From Paratractidigestivibacter sp963658035 (lineage in GTDB: Bacteria > Actinomycetota > Coriobacteriia > Coriobacteriales > Atopobiaceae), in contig CAVKOL010000023.1 in assembly GCA_963658035.1 (NCBI GenBank), positions 1 through 21,020 of the forward strand: a stretch of DNA of 21,020 nucleotides, written 5' to 3'. The position numbers and the translations under genes were made by a program. The first letter of the stretch is position 1. Each line of letters opens with the position of its first letter. This document shows positions 14,368 through 21,020 of this stretch, piece after piece. The notes beneath the pieces were generated by a model. It was not told the DNA's origin, searched no databases, and saw only the letters and a list, made by a program, of their open reading frames with translations.

Positions 14368-15244
14368 GCGTCTCGTCGCGACGGACCTTCGCAAGGCTTT
14401 TGGTGCCAATCCTTGGTTCTGGGGTGCCCTTGCTGTTGGTTTGGCGCTTGCCGCTCTTTCGGCCGTGCAAACGGCTGCGGTTTTCCAAAACACGCTCGAG
14501 CTGGCGCTCAAGTACTGGGACAAGTCCGACGCACTGTACTCGGCCGCGAGCTGCTTCGCCTTTTGGATGCCGGTCGACCCTTCGCAATGGCCCATGGGTG
14601 TCTACCTGCTCATTTGGCCGCTTCTCGCCGCGTTGCCCTACGCCTGGTCGTGGAGTGCCGAGAAGAACGCGGGGCTCGTCGCGCAGCAAGTTGCCCGTGC
14701 GTCGCGCCTCGAGTGCTTTGCCGCGAAGGCGGTGGCGACCTTCTTGAGTTCCGCGGCCGTGGTGGCCGTGCCTTTCCTGGCCAACCTTGTCATGTGCGCC
14801 TGCGTGGCTCCGGCGAGTGTCAACTGGGTAAGCGACGTGCTGTACCTGGGCGTGACCAGCGATGCGCCCTTCTCGACACTGTTTTACAATGCGCCGCTGG
14901 CGTTTTGTCTGTTGTGGACTATGGTTGCTGCGGTTGTGGCTAGTCTGTGGGCTGTTTTGGTCTTGGCGCTTACGGCGCTGCTGGATAACTTTGCGCCCAC
15001 GCTCGTGGCGTCCTACCTGGTGCTGCACATGTTGTCGTATGTGGGAAGTCAGCTTTCAACCATCCTGTTGGCCCAGGTGGGCGAGGATATCGCGCGCTCG
15101 GCGTTGCTATCGCTTAACTTGTTCTCTGTCGTGGGCGTGCGCTCGCAGCCGGATGCCGCAGCGGCGCTGATTGCGGCAGCTGCGATCTTGGTCCTGGGGT
15201 CTGCGTTGGCGGCGGGCCTGTCTTTGAGTCGAGACGTTCTATGA
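14354..15244 (+). CDS. ABC transporter permease (ABC-2 like), first subunit
   Basis: A 296-residue integral membrane protein with about six hydrophobic helices. It begins with a charged cytoplasmic segment (MSRTRRLVATDLRKAF) typical of ABC-2-type permeases, then GALAVGLALAALSAV. A large first extracytoplasmic loop contains SQWPMGVYLLIWPLLAALPYAW, followed by a cytoplasmic stretch EKNAGLVAQQVARASRLECFAAK that resembles the coupling-helix region of such permeases. The ATG at 14354 overlaps the upstream gene by 14 bases; a longer upstream version would overlap that gene by 65 bases and lacks a better site. It shares ATGA with the following permease. Together with the next two genes it should form a BcrAB/LanFEG-like exporter whose substrate is unknown. 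Confidence 0.75.
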   Translation: MSRTRRLVATDLRKAFGANPWFWGALAVGLALAALSAVQTAAVFQNTLELALKYWDKSDALYSAASCFAFWMPVDPSQWPMGVYLLIWPLLAALPYAWSWSAEKNAGLVAQQVARASRLECFAAKAVATFLSSAAVVAVPFLANLVMCACVAPASVNWVSDVLYLGVTSDAPFSTLFYNAPLAFCLLWTMVAAVVASLWAVLVLALTALLDNFAPTLVASYLVLHMLSYVGSQLSTILLAQVGEDIARSALLSLNLFSVVGVRSQPDAAAALIAAAAILVLGSALAAGLSLSRDVL

Positions 15245-17007
15245 GCGGAGACGCGCACGTGTCCTTGAGGTCGGCGGGGAAGGGGCACTCGACCTTTCGT
15301 GCGCTTCTCGCCTTCTCGAAGAAACGCTTACTACTTTGTGTGGGTGCAGCCGTTTTGATGGCGGCATTGAGCACGCTCTCGATGTACTCGCGCATCGCGT
15401 TGTACGGCATTGGCCCGCAGCGCCCCAGCGCCGGCGACGCCATCCTGTGGCTGTTCCAAGGCAACGCCTTGGGCTTCTCGGTTGAGTGGGGCGCCGTTTG
15501 GTGCCTTCTCTTGGTTGCCGCCGGCGTTGACGTGAACGCGGTGCTCGCGGGCGGGGGCATTCGGTATGCCGTCGCGTGCGGGGACCGAAAGGCGGTGTGG
15601 CGCTCGATTTGCCTTGCCTGCGCCGTGTCGGCGGTTGCGGCTTTGGTGGCTTTGATTGTCGCGATGGCTGCGTTTGCCGTGGTACTTGGTGGGGGAGCGA
15701 CTCTGGCTCCCACCTGCATCGACGAGGTTTCATTGGACGCGATTCGCGCCGAGGCGACGACTGCAGACGTCGTCGTGTTCGTCGCCCTGCTCGCTTCGGG
15801 CGCCGTCGCTTTCGCGATCCTCCAGGCCGCTTTGTCCCTTTGGGCGGGCCAGGCCGCGGCGCTGGCGTCGTGCGTGGCGATTCTTCTGGGCTCCGCGTTT
15901 CTCCCCATGGCGCCCTTGCCCGGCTCTTGGCTCATGGCGACGCGCCTCGACTGCTTTGCGCGCAGCACGACCGTTACGACAGCTTGGGCTCCTGTGCTGG
16001 GGCTTTGCTTGTTTGCTGCGGTGGCCGCGCTTTCATTGGTCTTGGGAGGCCGGGCCTTCGACCGTCTTGAGTTTGGAATTACGGCACCGAGAATGCCGCG
16101 CAGGGGCATGAGATGGCAGGTCGCGCGGCGATTCTCGCCGCCGCTTCGCTACTGTTCACATGTGGCACTGCGCCCGCTCTGCGTCGCGGTGCTGCTTGCA
16201 GCCCTGGTTTCTGTCGCGCAGTGCATCGATCTTCTCGGCAGGGTCGCTTTATATGCCCCCGCGGGCTCTTGCCCGGGCCTTGCGGATTATTTGGCGTACG
16301 CGCTTTTGGGGTCGCGGCAACCCGACCCCCTTGGAACCGCCGTGAGCGCCGCGCGTTTCATCACGGTCCCTTTTGGGTGGCTTGTCCTGGTGCTTCTTCC
16401 CCAGGTTTGGACGTTTCTCTTTGCGACATCCATGCGTTATCGAGAAGTTCCCGAGGTTCTTTGCGGCAGCCGTCCGACGATGTGGGGCTCTAGCTGCCTG
16501 GTGATGGCGGGCGGCGCGGGGCTGATTTGCCTTGTGGAGGCGGCGGTTTGTTTGGCGGTGACCACTTGCGTGGGCGGCTCGCTGACCGGCACGCCTTCTG
16601 CGCGGTTCGTCGACGTCGCCGGCCTTCCTCGCGAGACGCTGCCCTCCTCTTTCGAGGGGCTGCCGGTCTTCGTGATTGCCTACTGCGCGATATCCGTTGG
16701 TCTTTCACTGGCTCAGTTGAGTTTGTCTGAGTTTATCGGCCCAATGCTAAGTCTTGTGGCAGTTGCAGCGACCCTGGCAGCGCCGGTCTTCTTGATGAGC
16801 CCCGTGCTTTTCGGCAACTACTTGATGTGCGCGAGAAGCACGGTCTTTGTCGTTTCTTGGCAGGTCGAGGTGCAAGGTGGCGCCCTTCGGGCGGGGCTCG
16901 ACCCTGTGTTTGGCGTTTGGCTTGCCGCGGCTTTGTCTGTGGCGTCCATTATCTTGGGCCTTTGGCGGGCCAAAACGATTGAATTCTACGGAGGTGCAGG
17001 TAGATGA
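15241..17007 (+). CDS. Large ABC transporter permease, second subunit
   Basis: A 588-residue polytopic membrane protein with roughly ten to twelve hydrophobic helices in two similar-sized halves. The first half starts LLAFSKKRLLLCVGAAVLMAAL; a basic cytoplasmic stretch near residues 280-295 (PRMPRRGMRWQVARRF) separates the second. It has no ATPase or peptidase motifs. The length is about twice that of the preceding permease, suggesting a fused or duplicated permease; I do not recognise a specific family. The start ATG overlaps the stop of the previous gene in ATGA, and its own stop overlaps the start of the ATPase in ATGA, so the three transporter genes are translationally coupled. Confidence 0.7.
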   Translation: MSGDAHVSLRSAGKGHSTFRALLAFSKKRLLLCVGAAVLMAALSTLSMYSRIALYGIGPQRPSAGDAILWLFQGNALGFSVEWGAVWCLLLVAAGVDVNAVLAGGGIRYAVACGDRKAVWRSICLACAVSAVAALVALIVAMAAFAVVLGGGATLAPTCIDEVSLDAIRAEATTADVVVFVALLASGAVAFAILQAALSLWAGQAAALASCVAILLGSAFLPMAPLPGSWLMATRLDCFARSTTVTTAWAPVLGLCLFAAVAALSLVLGGRAFDRLEFGITAPRMPRRGMRWQVARRFSPPLRYCSHVALRPLCVAVLLAALVSVAQCIDLLGRVALYAPAGSCPGLADYLAYALLGSRQPDPLGTAVSAARFITVPFGWLVLVLLPQVWTFLFATSMRYREVPEVLCGSRPTMWGSSCLVMAGGAGLICLVEAAVCLAVTTCVGGSLTGTPSARFVDVAGLPRETLPSSFEGLPVFVIAYCAISVGLSLAQLSLSEFIGPMLSLVAVAATLAAPVFLMSPVLFGNYLMCARSTVFVVSWQVEVQGGALRAGLDPVFGVWLAAALSVASIILGLWRAKTIEFYGGAGR

Positions 17008-17657
17008 GTTATCTGGAACTGCGTCGGGTCACGAAGGTCATTGGCCCCGAGACGGTTCTTGACGCCGTCTCCTTTGCGGTTGAGCGCGGTCAGGCCGTGG
17101 GGCTCGAGGGTAAAAATGGCTCGGGCAAGACCATGGCCATGCGCGTGGCGTGCGGGCTTATTCGCCCAACCGAGGGCGTTGCGGTCGTCGATGGGCTGCG
17201 CTTGTGGGAGGACGCCTCGTTTCCGCCGAGCGTCGGGTTGCTCATCGAGGGGCCGTCGCTTCTCGAGTCCTACTCGGCGCGTAAGAACCTCGAGCTTCTC
17301 GCCTCAATCAAGGGCGTGGCAACCGCAGCAAACCTCACGGCTGCTCTTGAGCGCGTGGGCTTGGATCCGCAGGATAGGCGCCATGTTCGCAAGTACTCAC
17401 TGGGCATGAAACAGCGGGCAGGCATTGCCATGGCCCTTATGGAGGCCCCCGATCTGCTGGTCCTGGATGAGCCGACCAACGCGCTTGATGAGGCCGCGCG
17501 TCAGATGCTTGCGCAAATCATTACCGAGGAGAGGGCACGTGGTGCAGCTGTCCTGCTTTCCAGCCATGATGCCGAGTTCCTGCGCTTGACCTGCGATGTT
17601 ATCTATCACATGGAGCTGGGGCGCGTGATGTCTTGCGAGGAGGTCGCACGTGGGTAA
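17004..17657 (+). CDS. ABC transporter ATP-binding protein (BcrA-like)
   Basis: A 217-residue stand-alone ATPase that powers the two preceding permeases. Walker A is GKNGSGKT (36-43), the signature YSLGMKQRAGIAMAL, Walker B LLVLDEPTNALD, and the H-loop LLSSHD. The SLGMKQR form of the signature and the RPTEG-containing segment after Walker A are typical of the BcrA/NatA/lantibiotic-immunity group rather than of nutrient importers. The position usually occupied by the Q-loop reads SVGLLIEGPSLLESYSARKNL, with Glu rather than Gln as in many BcrA-type proteins. The gene starts in an ATGA overlap and is followed by an eight-base overlap with the DUF5028-like gene. Confidence 0.9.
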   Translation: MSYLELRRVTKVIGPETVLDAVSFAVERGQAVGLEGKNGSGKTMAMRVACGLIRPTEGVAVVDGLRLWEDASFPPSVGLLIEGPSLLESYSARKNLELLASIKGVATAANLTAALERVGLDPQDRRHVRKYSLGMKQRAGIAMALMEAPDLLVLDEPTNALDEAARQMLAQIITEERARGAAVLLSSHDAEFLRLTCDVIYHMELGRVMSCEEVARG

Positions 17658-18258
17658 GAAGCGCTTGCGTCTTGCGGTGCTTGCTGTCGTCATTGTTGTC
17701 GTCGCGGGAATCGCGGCACGGATTTGGTGGGTTAATGCCAATCTCCCCAGTATTCCCGTGGAGTATTACCAGATAGGGGAGTGGGTGGCGCTCGATGGCG
17801 CGTTCCAAGACGGCAGCGACCGTGAGCAGACGCAGGGATATTCCATAATGATCGAATCTGCCGAAGTCGTGACCTACGACGAGTACCTTGAACGTCACGG
17901 CGCTGTGCCCACGGGTACCCACGGCAACGCCCGCTGCGTCGTGGATGTGACGCTTCGAATCAAAAACGATGGCACTGAACAGGGCGGCATTAACATCTTC
18001 CAGATGGTCCTCACCCCGGCTCGCGGTAACGAGTACCTAATCTGCGACATTATGAGCGACGACGCCCTGTGGCTCAAGACCGAACCCAATGCCGATTCAA
18101 GTGTGAGTATCCGCCCCGGCACCGAGTACGAGATCCACGTCCCCTACGTTTTCAACGGCGGCGACGAGGTCTACGCCCGCGACATCACCGACCATGACTT
18201 CACCTTCCTCGCCTCCCGCATGCCCACCCGCAAAATGATCCGAATTGAGGTCTCTTAA
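17650..18258 (+). CDS. Membrane-anchored protein, DUF5028-like
   Basis: A 202-residue protein with one N-terminal membrane helix (about residues 7-27) and an extracytoplasmic beta-rich domain. The segments YYQIGEWVALDGAF, TQGYSIMIESAEVVTYDEYLERHG and CVVDVTLRIKNDGTEQGGINIFQMVL fit the DUF5028 pattern seen in Gram-positive proteins near ABC transporters; function is unknown. It starts with GTG inside the end of the ATPase gene (GAGGAGGTC upstream serves as the ribosome binding site) and closes the cassette. It and the 13621 gene share the layout of one TM anchor plus an Ig-like domain, so the exporter is bracketed by two surface proteins, as expected for an immunity or substrate-capture role. 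Repeat element E3 begins 16 bases after its stop. Confidence 0.65.
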   Translation: MGKKRLRLAVLAVVIVVVAGIAARIWWVNANLPSIPVEYYQIGEWVALDGAFQDGSDREQTQGYSIMIESAEVVTYDEYLERHGAVPTGTHGNARCVVDVTLRIKNDGTEQGGINIFQMVLTPARGNEYLICDIMSDDALWLKTEPNADSSVSIRPGTEYEIHVPYVFNGGDEVYARDITDHDFTFLASRMPTRKMIRIEVS

Positions 18259-18274
18259 GGGGGGTGCGACAAAC

Positions 18275-18414
18275 AAAAAAGACGATATTGGGAATCCAAT
18301 TCTCTTCTAGACGAGTTGAAGCGCCATTGAAGTCACAAAACCGCAGGTCGCATTTTGCCGTGAGCACGGTCAAAGCGGTTGAAGGACAATTGGCTTCCCA
18401 ATATCGTTATTTTT
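18275..18414 (+). repeat. Dispersed palindromic element, copy E3 (140 bp)
   Basis: Left terminal repeat AAAAAAGACGATATTGGGAA, right terminal repeat TTCCCAATATCGTTATTTTT; arms extend inward to a shared CCAATT/AATTGG. The core AAAACCGCAGGTCG is at 18337-18350, 62 nt from the left end. Its right terminal repeat contains the last two sense codons and the TAA of the nuclease gene on the opposite strand. It lies between convergent genes. Confidence 0.92.
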
Positions 18415-19492
18415 GTTTCTTAACCCGGCGCATCGGGGTTCCCAAGGTGTTCCAATCGATGAACATCAGGCGATGAAGCTCCGCCTGCGCGCGCAGTTGG
18501 CGCGCGGTCTTTGGGCGCAGGGGTGTCGCGGTCTTCTTCGCGATGATGTCCAGCACCGTTTGGAACGACTTTGGATGGGTTATCTGATCATACGTAAGCA
18601 GGATGACCTCGTATCCCATGCTAATAAGTGCGGTCGTGCGGTCCGAGTCAGAGATCCCGGCGGCCTCGCTGGCATGTACGGACTTCCCCTGGCACTCGAC
18701 AATTACGCCGGCGTTATCTCCATTGCCCTCGATGAGGATGTCTGCATAGCAGGAATCGTAGGGATAGATAGTCCTTGCCGCGGGGGACAGTTGGATTCGC
18801 TGGTTGTTGCTAATCCGCAATCCCTCGCCGCCGTACGCCCTTGGCAGCCCAAGCAGCATTGATGTTTGAACCTCGAAAGGCGAGGCGGTCACCCCGGTGA
18901 AGTTCTCCATGGCCCAGCGGAGGTCTTTGACGCCTTGAAACCCGATGACTTGCTCGCAAAAGTTATCGAGTTCTTCGACCGTGATGAGGGGTTGCCTGTT
19001 CCAAAGGTCTGTCCCCATGCCGTCGACGTTGTTGACGCGCCGCCAACCCTCGCCGGGGCGAATGAACCCTTGGTCATACGCTGCCTTGAGATCGGACTCG
19101 ATGCGCATGCAGGGTTTGAACACCGAGAAGGTTCCGCACATTTCATAAAGCGCCATAAGCAGGTTGATGCGCGAAACTCGACCTGCCATGGTAAGCAGGG
19201 TCGCGGCTGGAGACGTAACGCCAAAGCCCAAGTCGCTCTCTTGGACTGAGCCGTACGGAAGCTCGTGCTTGATGTAACGGGTGCAATACAAGTTCGAATT
19301 GTGCCGGTTGTTCTGATTAAAGACCAGGCGTTGGAGGGGCGGCCCCAGAAGCTCGCTTACGGTTGCCGAGCTGCTGACCATACGGTGATTGGGGTCGAGA
19401 CTGTCCGTCTTAATAGGAGGATAGAATGCCAAGACCTGCGGCGGCACGCGGTAGTAACGAAAAGCGCTGGTCCCGCAAAGAGTTAGGTTCAT
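18407..19492 (-). CDS. AbiEi-like/Vsr-type (DUF559-like) PD-(D/E)XK nuclease-domain protein
   Basis: A 361-residue protein. The N-terminal half resembles actinobacterial AbiEi-type domains (LTLCGTSAFRYYRVPPQV near the start, later TSPAATLLTMAGRVSRINLLMALYEMC). The C-terminal half has the Vsr/DUF559-like nuclease pattern: a helix with Glu207 (SPFEVQTSMLLGLP), YADILIEG with Asp251, VIVECQGKSVH with Glu266, Lys270 and His273, then SDSDRTTALISMGYEVILLTYDQI. Such proteins are suspected of acting in DNA repair, phage defence or mobile DNA; the reaction here is not known. The ATG at 19492 is chosen because GGAGGGG lies six bases upstream; an upstream in-frame TTG at 19546 would start inside repeat E4. 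The gene is alone and bracketed by elements E3 and E4, its final codons lying inside E3. Confidence 0.7.
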   Translation of the reverse strand: MNLTLCGTSAFRYYRVPPQVLAFYPPIKTDSLDPNHRMVSSSATVSELLGPPLQRLVFNQNNRHNSNLYCTRYIKHELPYGSVQESDLGFGVTSPAATLLTMAGRVSRINLLMALYEMCGTFSVFKPCMRIESDLKAAYDQGFIRPGEGWRRVNNVDGMGTDLWNRQPLITVEELDNFCEQVIGFQGVKDLRWAMENFTGVTASPFEVQTSMLLGLPRAYGGEGLRISNNQRIQLSPAARTIYPYDSCYADILIEGNGDNAGVIVECQGKSVHASEAAGISDSDRTTALISMGYEVILLTYDQITHPKSFQTVLDIIAKKTATPLRPKTARQLRAQAELHRLMFIDWNTLGTPMRRVKKQK

Positions 19493-19536
19493 GGCGTCCC
19501 CTCCTGGCTCATTTGGTTTCGAGTAAGCGTAGAGAA

Positions 19537-19675
19537 GAAAATTCAATATTGGGAATCCGAATCGGCTTTAGTCGAGCAACGGTCTAAATTCAACGGTAAA
19601 AGCGCAGGTCGGCAAGATGTAAAAGTTGGGTAAGTAGGCCTTTGGTCCGATCGGGTTCCCAATATCGTCCTTTTT
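19537..19675 (+). repeat. Dispersed palindromic element, copy E4 (139 bp)
   Basis: The left terminal repeat is the most worn of the four (GAAAATTCAATATTGGGAAT); the right one ends TTCCCAATATCGTCCTTTTT. Inner arms extend to CCGAATCGG/CCGATCGG. The core variant AAAAGCGCAGGTCG is at 19598-19611, 61 nt from the left end. It occupies the upstream region of the nuclease gene, so that gene's promoter must lie in or beside it. Confidence 0.88.
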
Positions 19676-19720
19676 GATGCGGGAAGAGGGGTCCACGCTA
19701 CCAAAAGGCCCCACACCAAC

Positions 19721-19755
19721 AAAAAAGCCGCCGCCTCGCGAGGAGACGGCGGCTT
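19721..19755 (-). terminator. Intrinsic terminator of the GGGtGRT gene
   Basis: On the minus strand a perfect 9-bp stem (arms 19747-19755 and 19725-19733) with an inner CCTCGCGAGG palindrome is followed by a run of six U (19721-19726). It lies 36 bases after the stop codon. Confidence 0.9.
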
Positions 19756-19791
19756 GCGGCTTGAAGAGCCTGCCTAAAAGGCGAGAAAACC

Positions 19792-20796
19792 TTAGGCGTT
19801 AAGAGCGGCGTTGACGGCAACGGCGCAGGCGACGGTGGCACCGACCATGGGGTTGTTGCCCATGCCGATGAGACCCATCATGTCGACGTGCGCAGGCACC
19901 GAGGAGGAGCCGGCGAACTGGGCGTCGGAGTGCATACGGCCCATGGTGTCGGTCATGCCGTAGGAGGCGGGGCCGGCGCCCATGTTGTCCGGGTGCAGGG
20001 TACGGCCGGTGCCGCCGCCGGAAGCGACGGAGAAGTACTTCTTGCCGGCCTCGAGGCGCTCCTTCTTGTAGGTGCCCGCGGTGGGGTGCTGGAAGCGCGT
20101 GGGGTTGGTGGAGTTACCGGTGATCGAGATGTCGACGTTCTCGTGCCACATGATGGCAACGCCCTCGCGGACATCGTCGGCGCCGTAGCAGTTAACGGCA
20201 GCGCGGGGACCATCGGAGTAGGGGATGGTCTCGACGACCTTGAGCTCGCCGGTGAAGTAGTCGAACTGGGTCTTCACGTAGGTGAAGCCGTTGATGCGGG
20301 CGATGATCTGGGCGGCGTCCTTGCCGAGGCCGTTCAGGATGACGCGCAGCGGCTTCTGGCGGGCCTTGTTGGCGTTGAGGGCCAGGCCGATGGCGCCCTC
20401 AGCGGCGGCGAAGGACTCGTGGCCGGCGAGGAACGCGAAACACTCGGTGTCGTCGGAAAGCAGCATGGCGCCAAGGTTGCCGTGGCCCAGGCCGACCTTG
20501 CGGTCCTCGGCGACGGAGCCGGGGACGGTGAAGGCCTGGATGCCCTCGCCGATGACGGTGGCGGCCTCAGAAGCGGACTTCACGCCGCGCTTGACGGCGA
20601 GAGCGCAGCCGAGGGTGTAGGCCCACTCGGCGTTCTGGAAAGCGATGGACTGGGTGCCGTGCACGATCTCGCGGGGGTTGAAGCCCTTATCGGTGCAGAG
20701 CTGCAGGGCCTCCTCGAGGGAGGCGATGCCGTTGTCGGCGAGGCACTTGTTGATCTTGTCAGCGCGACGCTCGTAGCCTTCGAAAGTAACAGCCAT
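19792..20796 (-). CDS. GGGtGRT family protein
   Basis: A 334-residue soluble protein of the family named for its GGGTGRT motif, which is present near residue 260 (SVASGGGTGRTLHPDNMGAGP). Other conserved-looking stretches are GLGHGNLGAMLLSDDTECFAFLAGHESFAAAEG, VILNGLGKDAAQIIARINGFTYVKTQFDY and the C-terminal MMGLIGMGNNPMVGATVACAVAV. The family is common in anaerobes and its reaction is not established. Genes of this type are often found beside a NifU-like iron-sulfur scaffold gene (from memory), which fits the partial gene upstream. AAAGGGAGGG lies eight bases before the ATG at 20796. Codon use is strongly biased to G/C-ending codons and the terminator is strong, both consistent with high expression. 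Confidence 0.85.
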   Translation of the reverse strand: MAVTFEGYERRADKINKCLADNGIASLEEALQLCTDKGFNPREIVHGTQSIAFQNAEWAYTLGCALAVKRGVKSASEAATVIGEGIQAFTVPGSVAEDRKVGLGHGNLGAMLLSDDTECFAFLAGHESFAAAEGAIGLALNANKARQKPLRVILNGLGKDAAQIIARINGFTYVKTQFDYFTGELKVVETIPYSDGPRAAVNCYGADDVREGVAIMWHENVDISITGNSTNPTRFQHPTAGTYKKERLEAGKKYFSVASGGGTGRTLHPDNMGAGPASYGMTDTMGRMHSDAQFAGSSSVPAHVDMMGLIGMGNNPMVGATVACAVAVNAALNA

Positions 20797-20814
20797 GGTT
20801 ATATCCCTCCCTTT

Positions 20815-21020
20815 CTACTCGTGAACCGGGAACGCGTTGGCGACGGAGTGGGTCTCCTCGTCGGTGCGCGGGTCGATGTACTTGACGGCGTTCTCCCACT
20901 GGCCGTAGTGGCCCATGGAACCGGCGATGGCCTCCTCGGGGGTCTTGCCGGCCTTGAGAGCGTCGGTGAACTTGCCGAGGTTGAAGAACTCGAAGGCGAT
21001 GATCTCGTCCTTGTCGTTCA
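20815..21020 (-). CDS. C-terminal fragment of the gene upstream of GGGtGRT, possibly NifU-like scaffold protein
   Basis: The last 67 codons of a minus-strand gene that runs off the window. Readable sequence includes DEIIAFEFFNLGKFTDALKAG, TPEEAIAGSMGHYGQWENAVKYID and the end HSVANAFPVHE. It stops 18 bases before the GGGtGRT start, so the two are one operon. I do not recognise a motif in this fragment; the NifU-like suggestion rests only on the usual neighbour of GGGtGRT genes. Confidence 0.6.
   Translation of the reverse strand, partial: NDKDEIIAFEFFNLGKFTDALKAGKTPEEAIAGSMGHYGQWENAVKYIDPRTDEETHSVANAFPVHE

Larger units (their letters stand above)
18275..19675. mobile_element. Possible composite unit: element E3 - Vsr-like nuclease - element E4
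   Basis: Two copies of the element in the same orientation bracket the nuclease gene with almost no other DNA: one overlaps its stop codon and the other ends 44 bases before its ATG. The arrangement recalls REP sequences flanking their RAYT transposase, but the protein is unrelated. No target-site duplication is evident. The unit as a mobile entity is inference. Confidence 0.35.

Noticed and set aside
15114..16109. 331-codon open frame on the minus strand opposite the permease genes
   Set aside because: Composition (Ala/Thr/Arg/Pro) is that of a reverse-complement shadow; the plus-strand permeases are supported by ATGA overlaps and membrane helices.
18407..19546. Longer form of the nuclease starting at TTG 19546 inside element E4
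   Set aside because: The ATG at 19492 has a strong GGAGGGG site and family-like sequence begins there; the extra 18 residues come from repeat and spacer DNA.
1..21020. CRISPR array, tRNA or rRNA genes, IS element with transposase
   Set aside because: I saw no regularly spaced direct repeats, no cloverleaf-like or rRNA-like sequence, and no recognisable transposase or integrase.

Overview
The window is high-GC DNA with dense coding on both strands, short intergenic gaps and strong AAGGAG-type ribosome binding sites. Gene content (DegV, DUF1893, PspA with a TPM-like partner, a GGGtGRT protein, NHLM-type peptide exporters) and protein style suggest a gut actinobacterium of the class Coriobacteriia, most likely Collinsella. 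That placement is inference from recognised families; no marker gene such as rRNA is present.

Layout. 1-733: 3' part of an ABC exporter gene broken by an imperfect 139-bp tandem duplication that shifts the frame. 767-1934: a YgbA-like cysteine-rich protein and glutamate racemase (murI). 2164-5914 (minus strand): a DegV fatty-acid-binding protein, a DUF1893 protein, and a two-gene envelope-stress unit made of a Gly-rich membrane protein with a TPM-like domain followed by PspA. 6116-11018 (plus): a complete three-gene NHLM/NHLP RiPP export machine (short membrane-fusion-like protein, C39 peptidase/permease/ATPase, permease/ATPase) with no obvious precursor beside it. 11202-13000 (minus): an AT-richer operon of a radical SAM/SPASM peptide maturase, a 22-residue Cys-containing candidate precursor peptide, and a DUF2975-like membrane protein. 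13158-18258 (plus): a six-gene cassette of a secreted DUF2712-like protein, two membrane-anchored extracytoplasmic proteins, two ABC permeases and a BcrA-type ATPase. 18407-19492 (minus): a protein with an AbiEi-like N-terminal part and a Vsr/DUF559-like PD-(D/E)XK nuclease domain. 19792-21020 (minus): a GGGtGRT protein and the C-terminus of its upstream partner.

A family of four dispersed, directional 139-141-bp elements runs through the window (1941-2079, 11037-11177, 18275-18414, 19537-19675). Each has long terminal inverted repeats (consensus near AAAAAGACGATATTGGGAATCC) and an AAAACCGCAGGTCG core 61-62 nt from one end. Two copies in the same orientation closely bracket the Vsr-like nuclease gene; its stop codon lies inside one of them. 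This resembles the REP/RAYT relationship but with an unrelated protein, and I consider it the best candidate for an undescribed system. The second candidate is the minimal radical SAM RiPP operon with its very short precursor.
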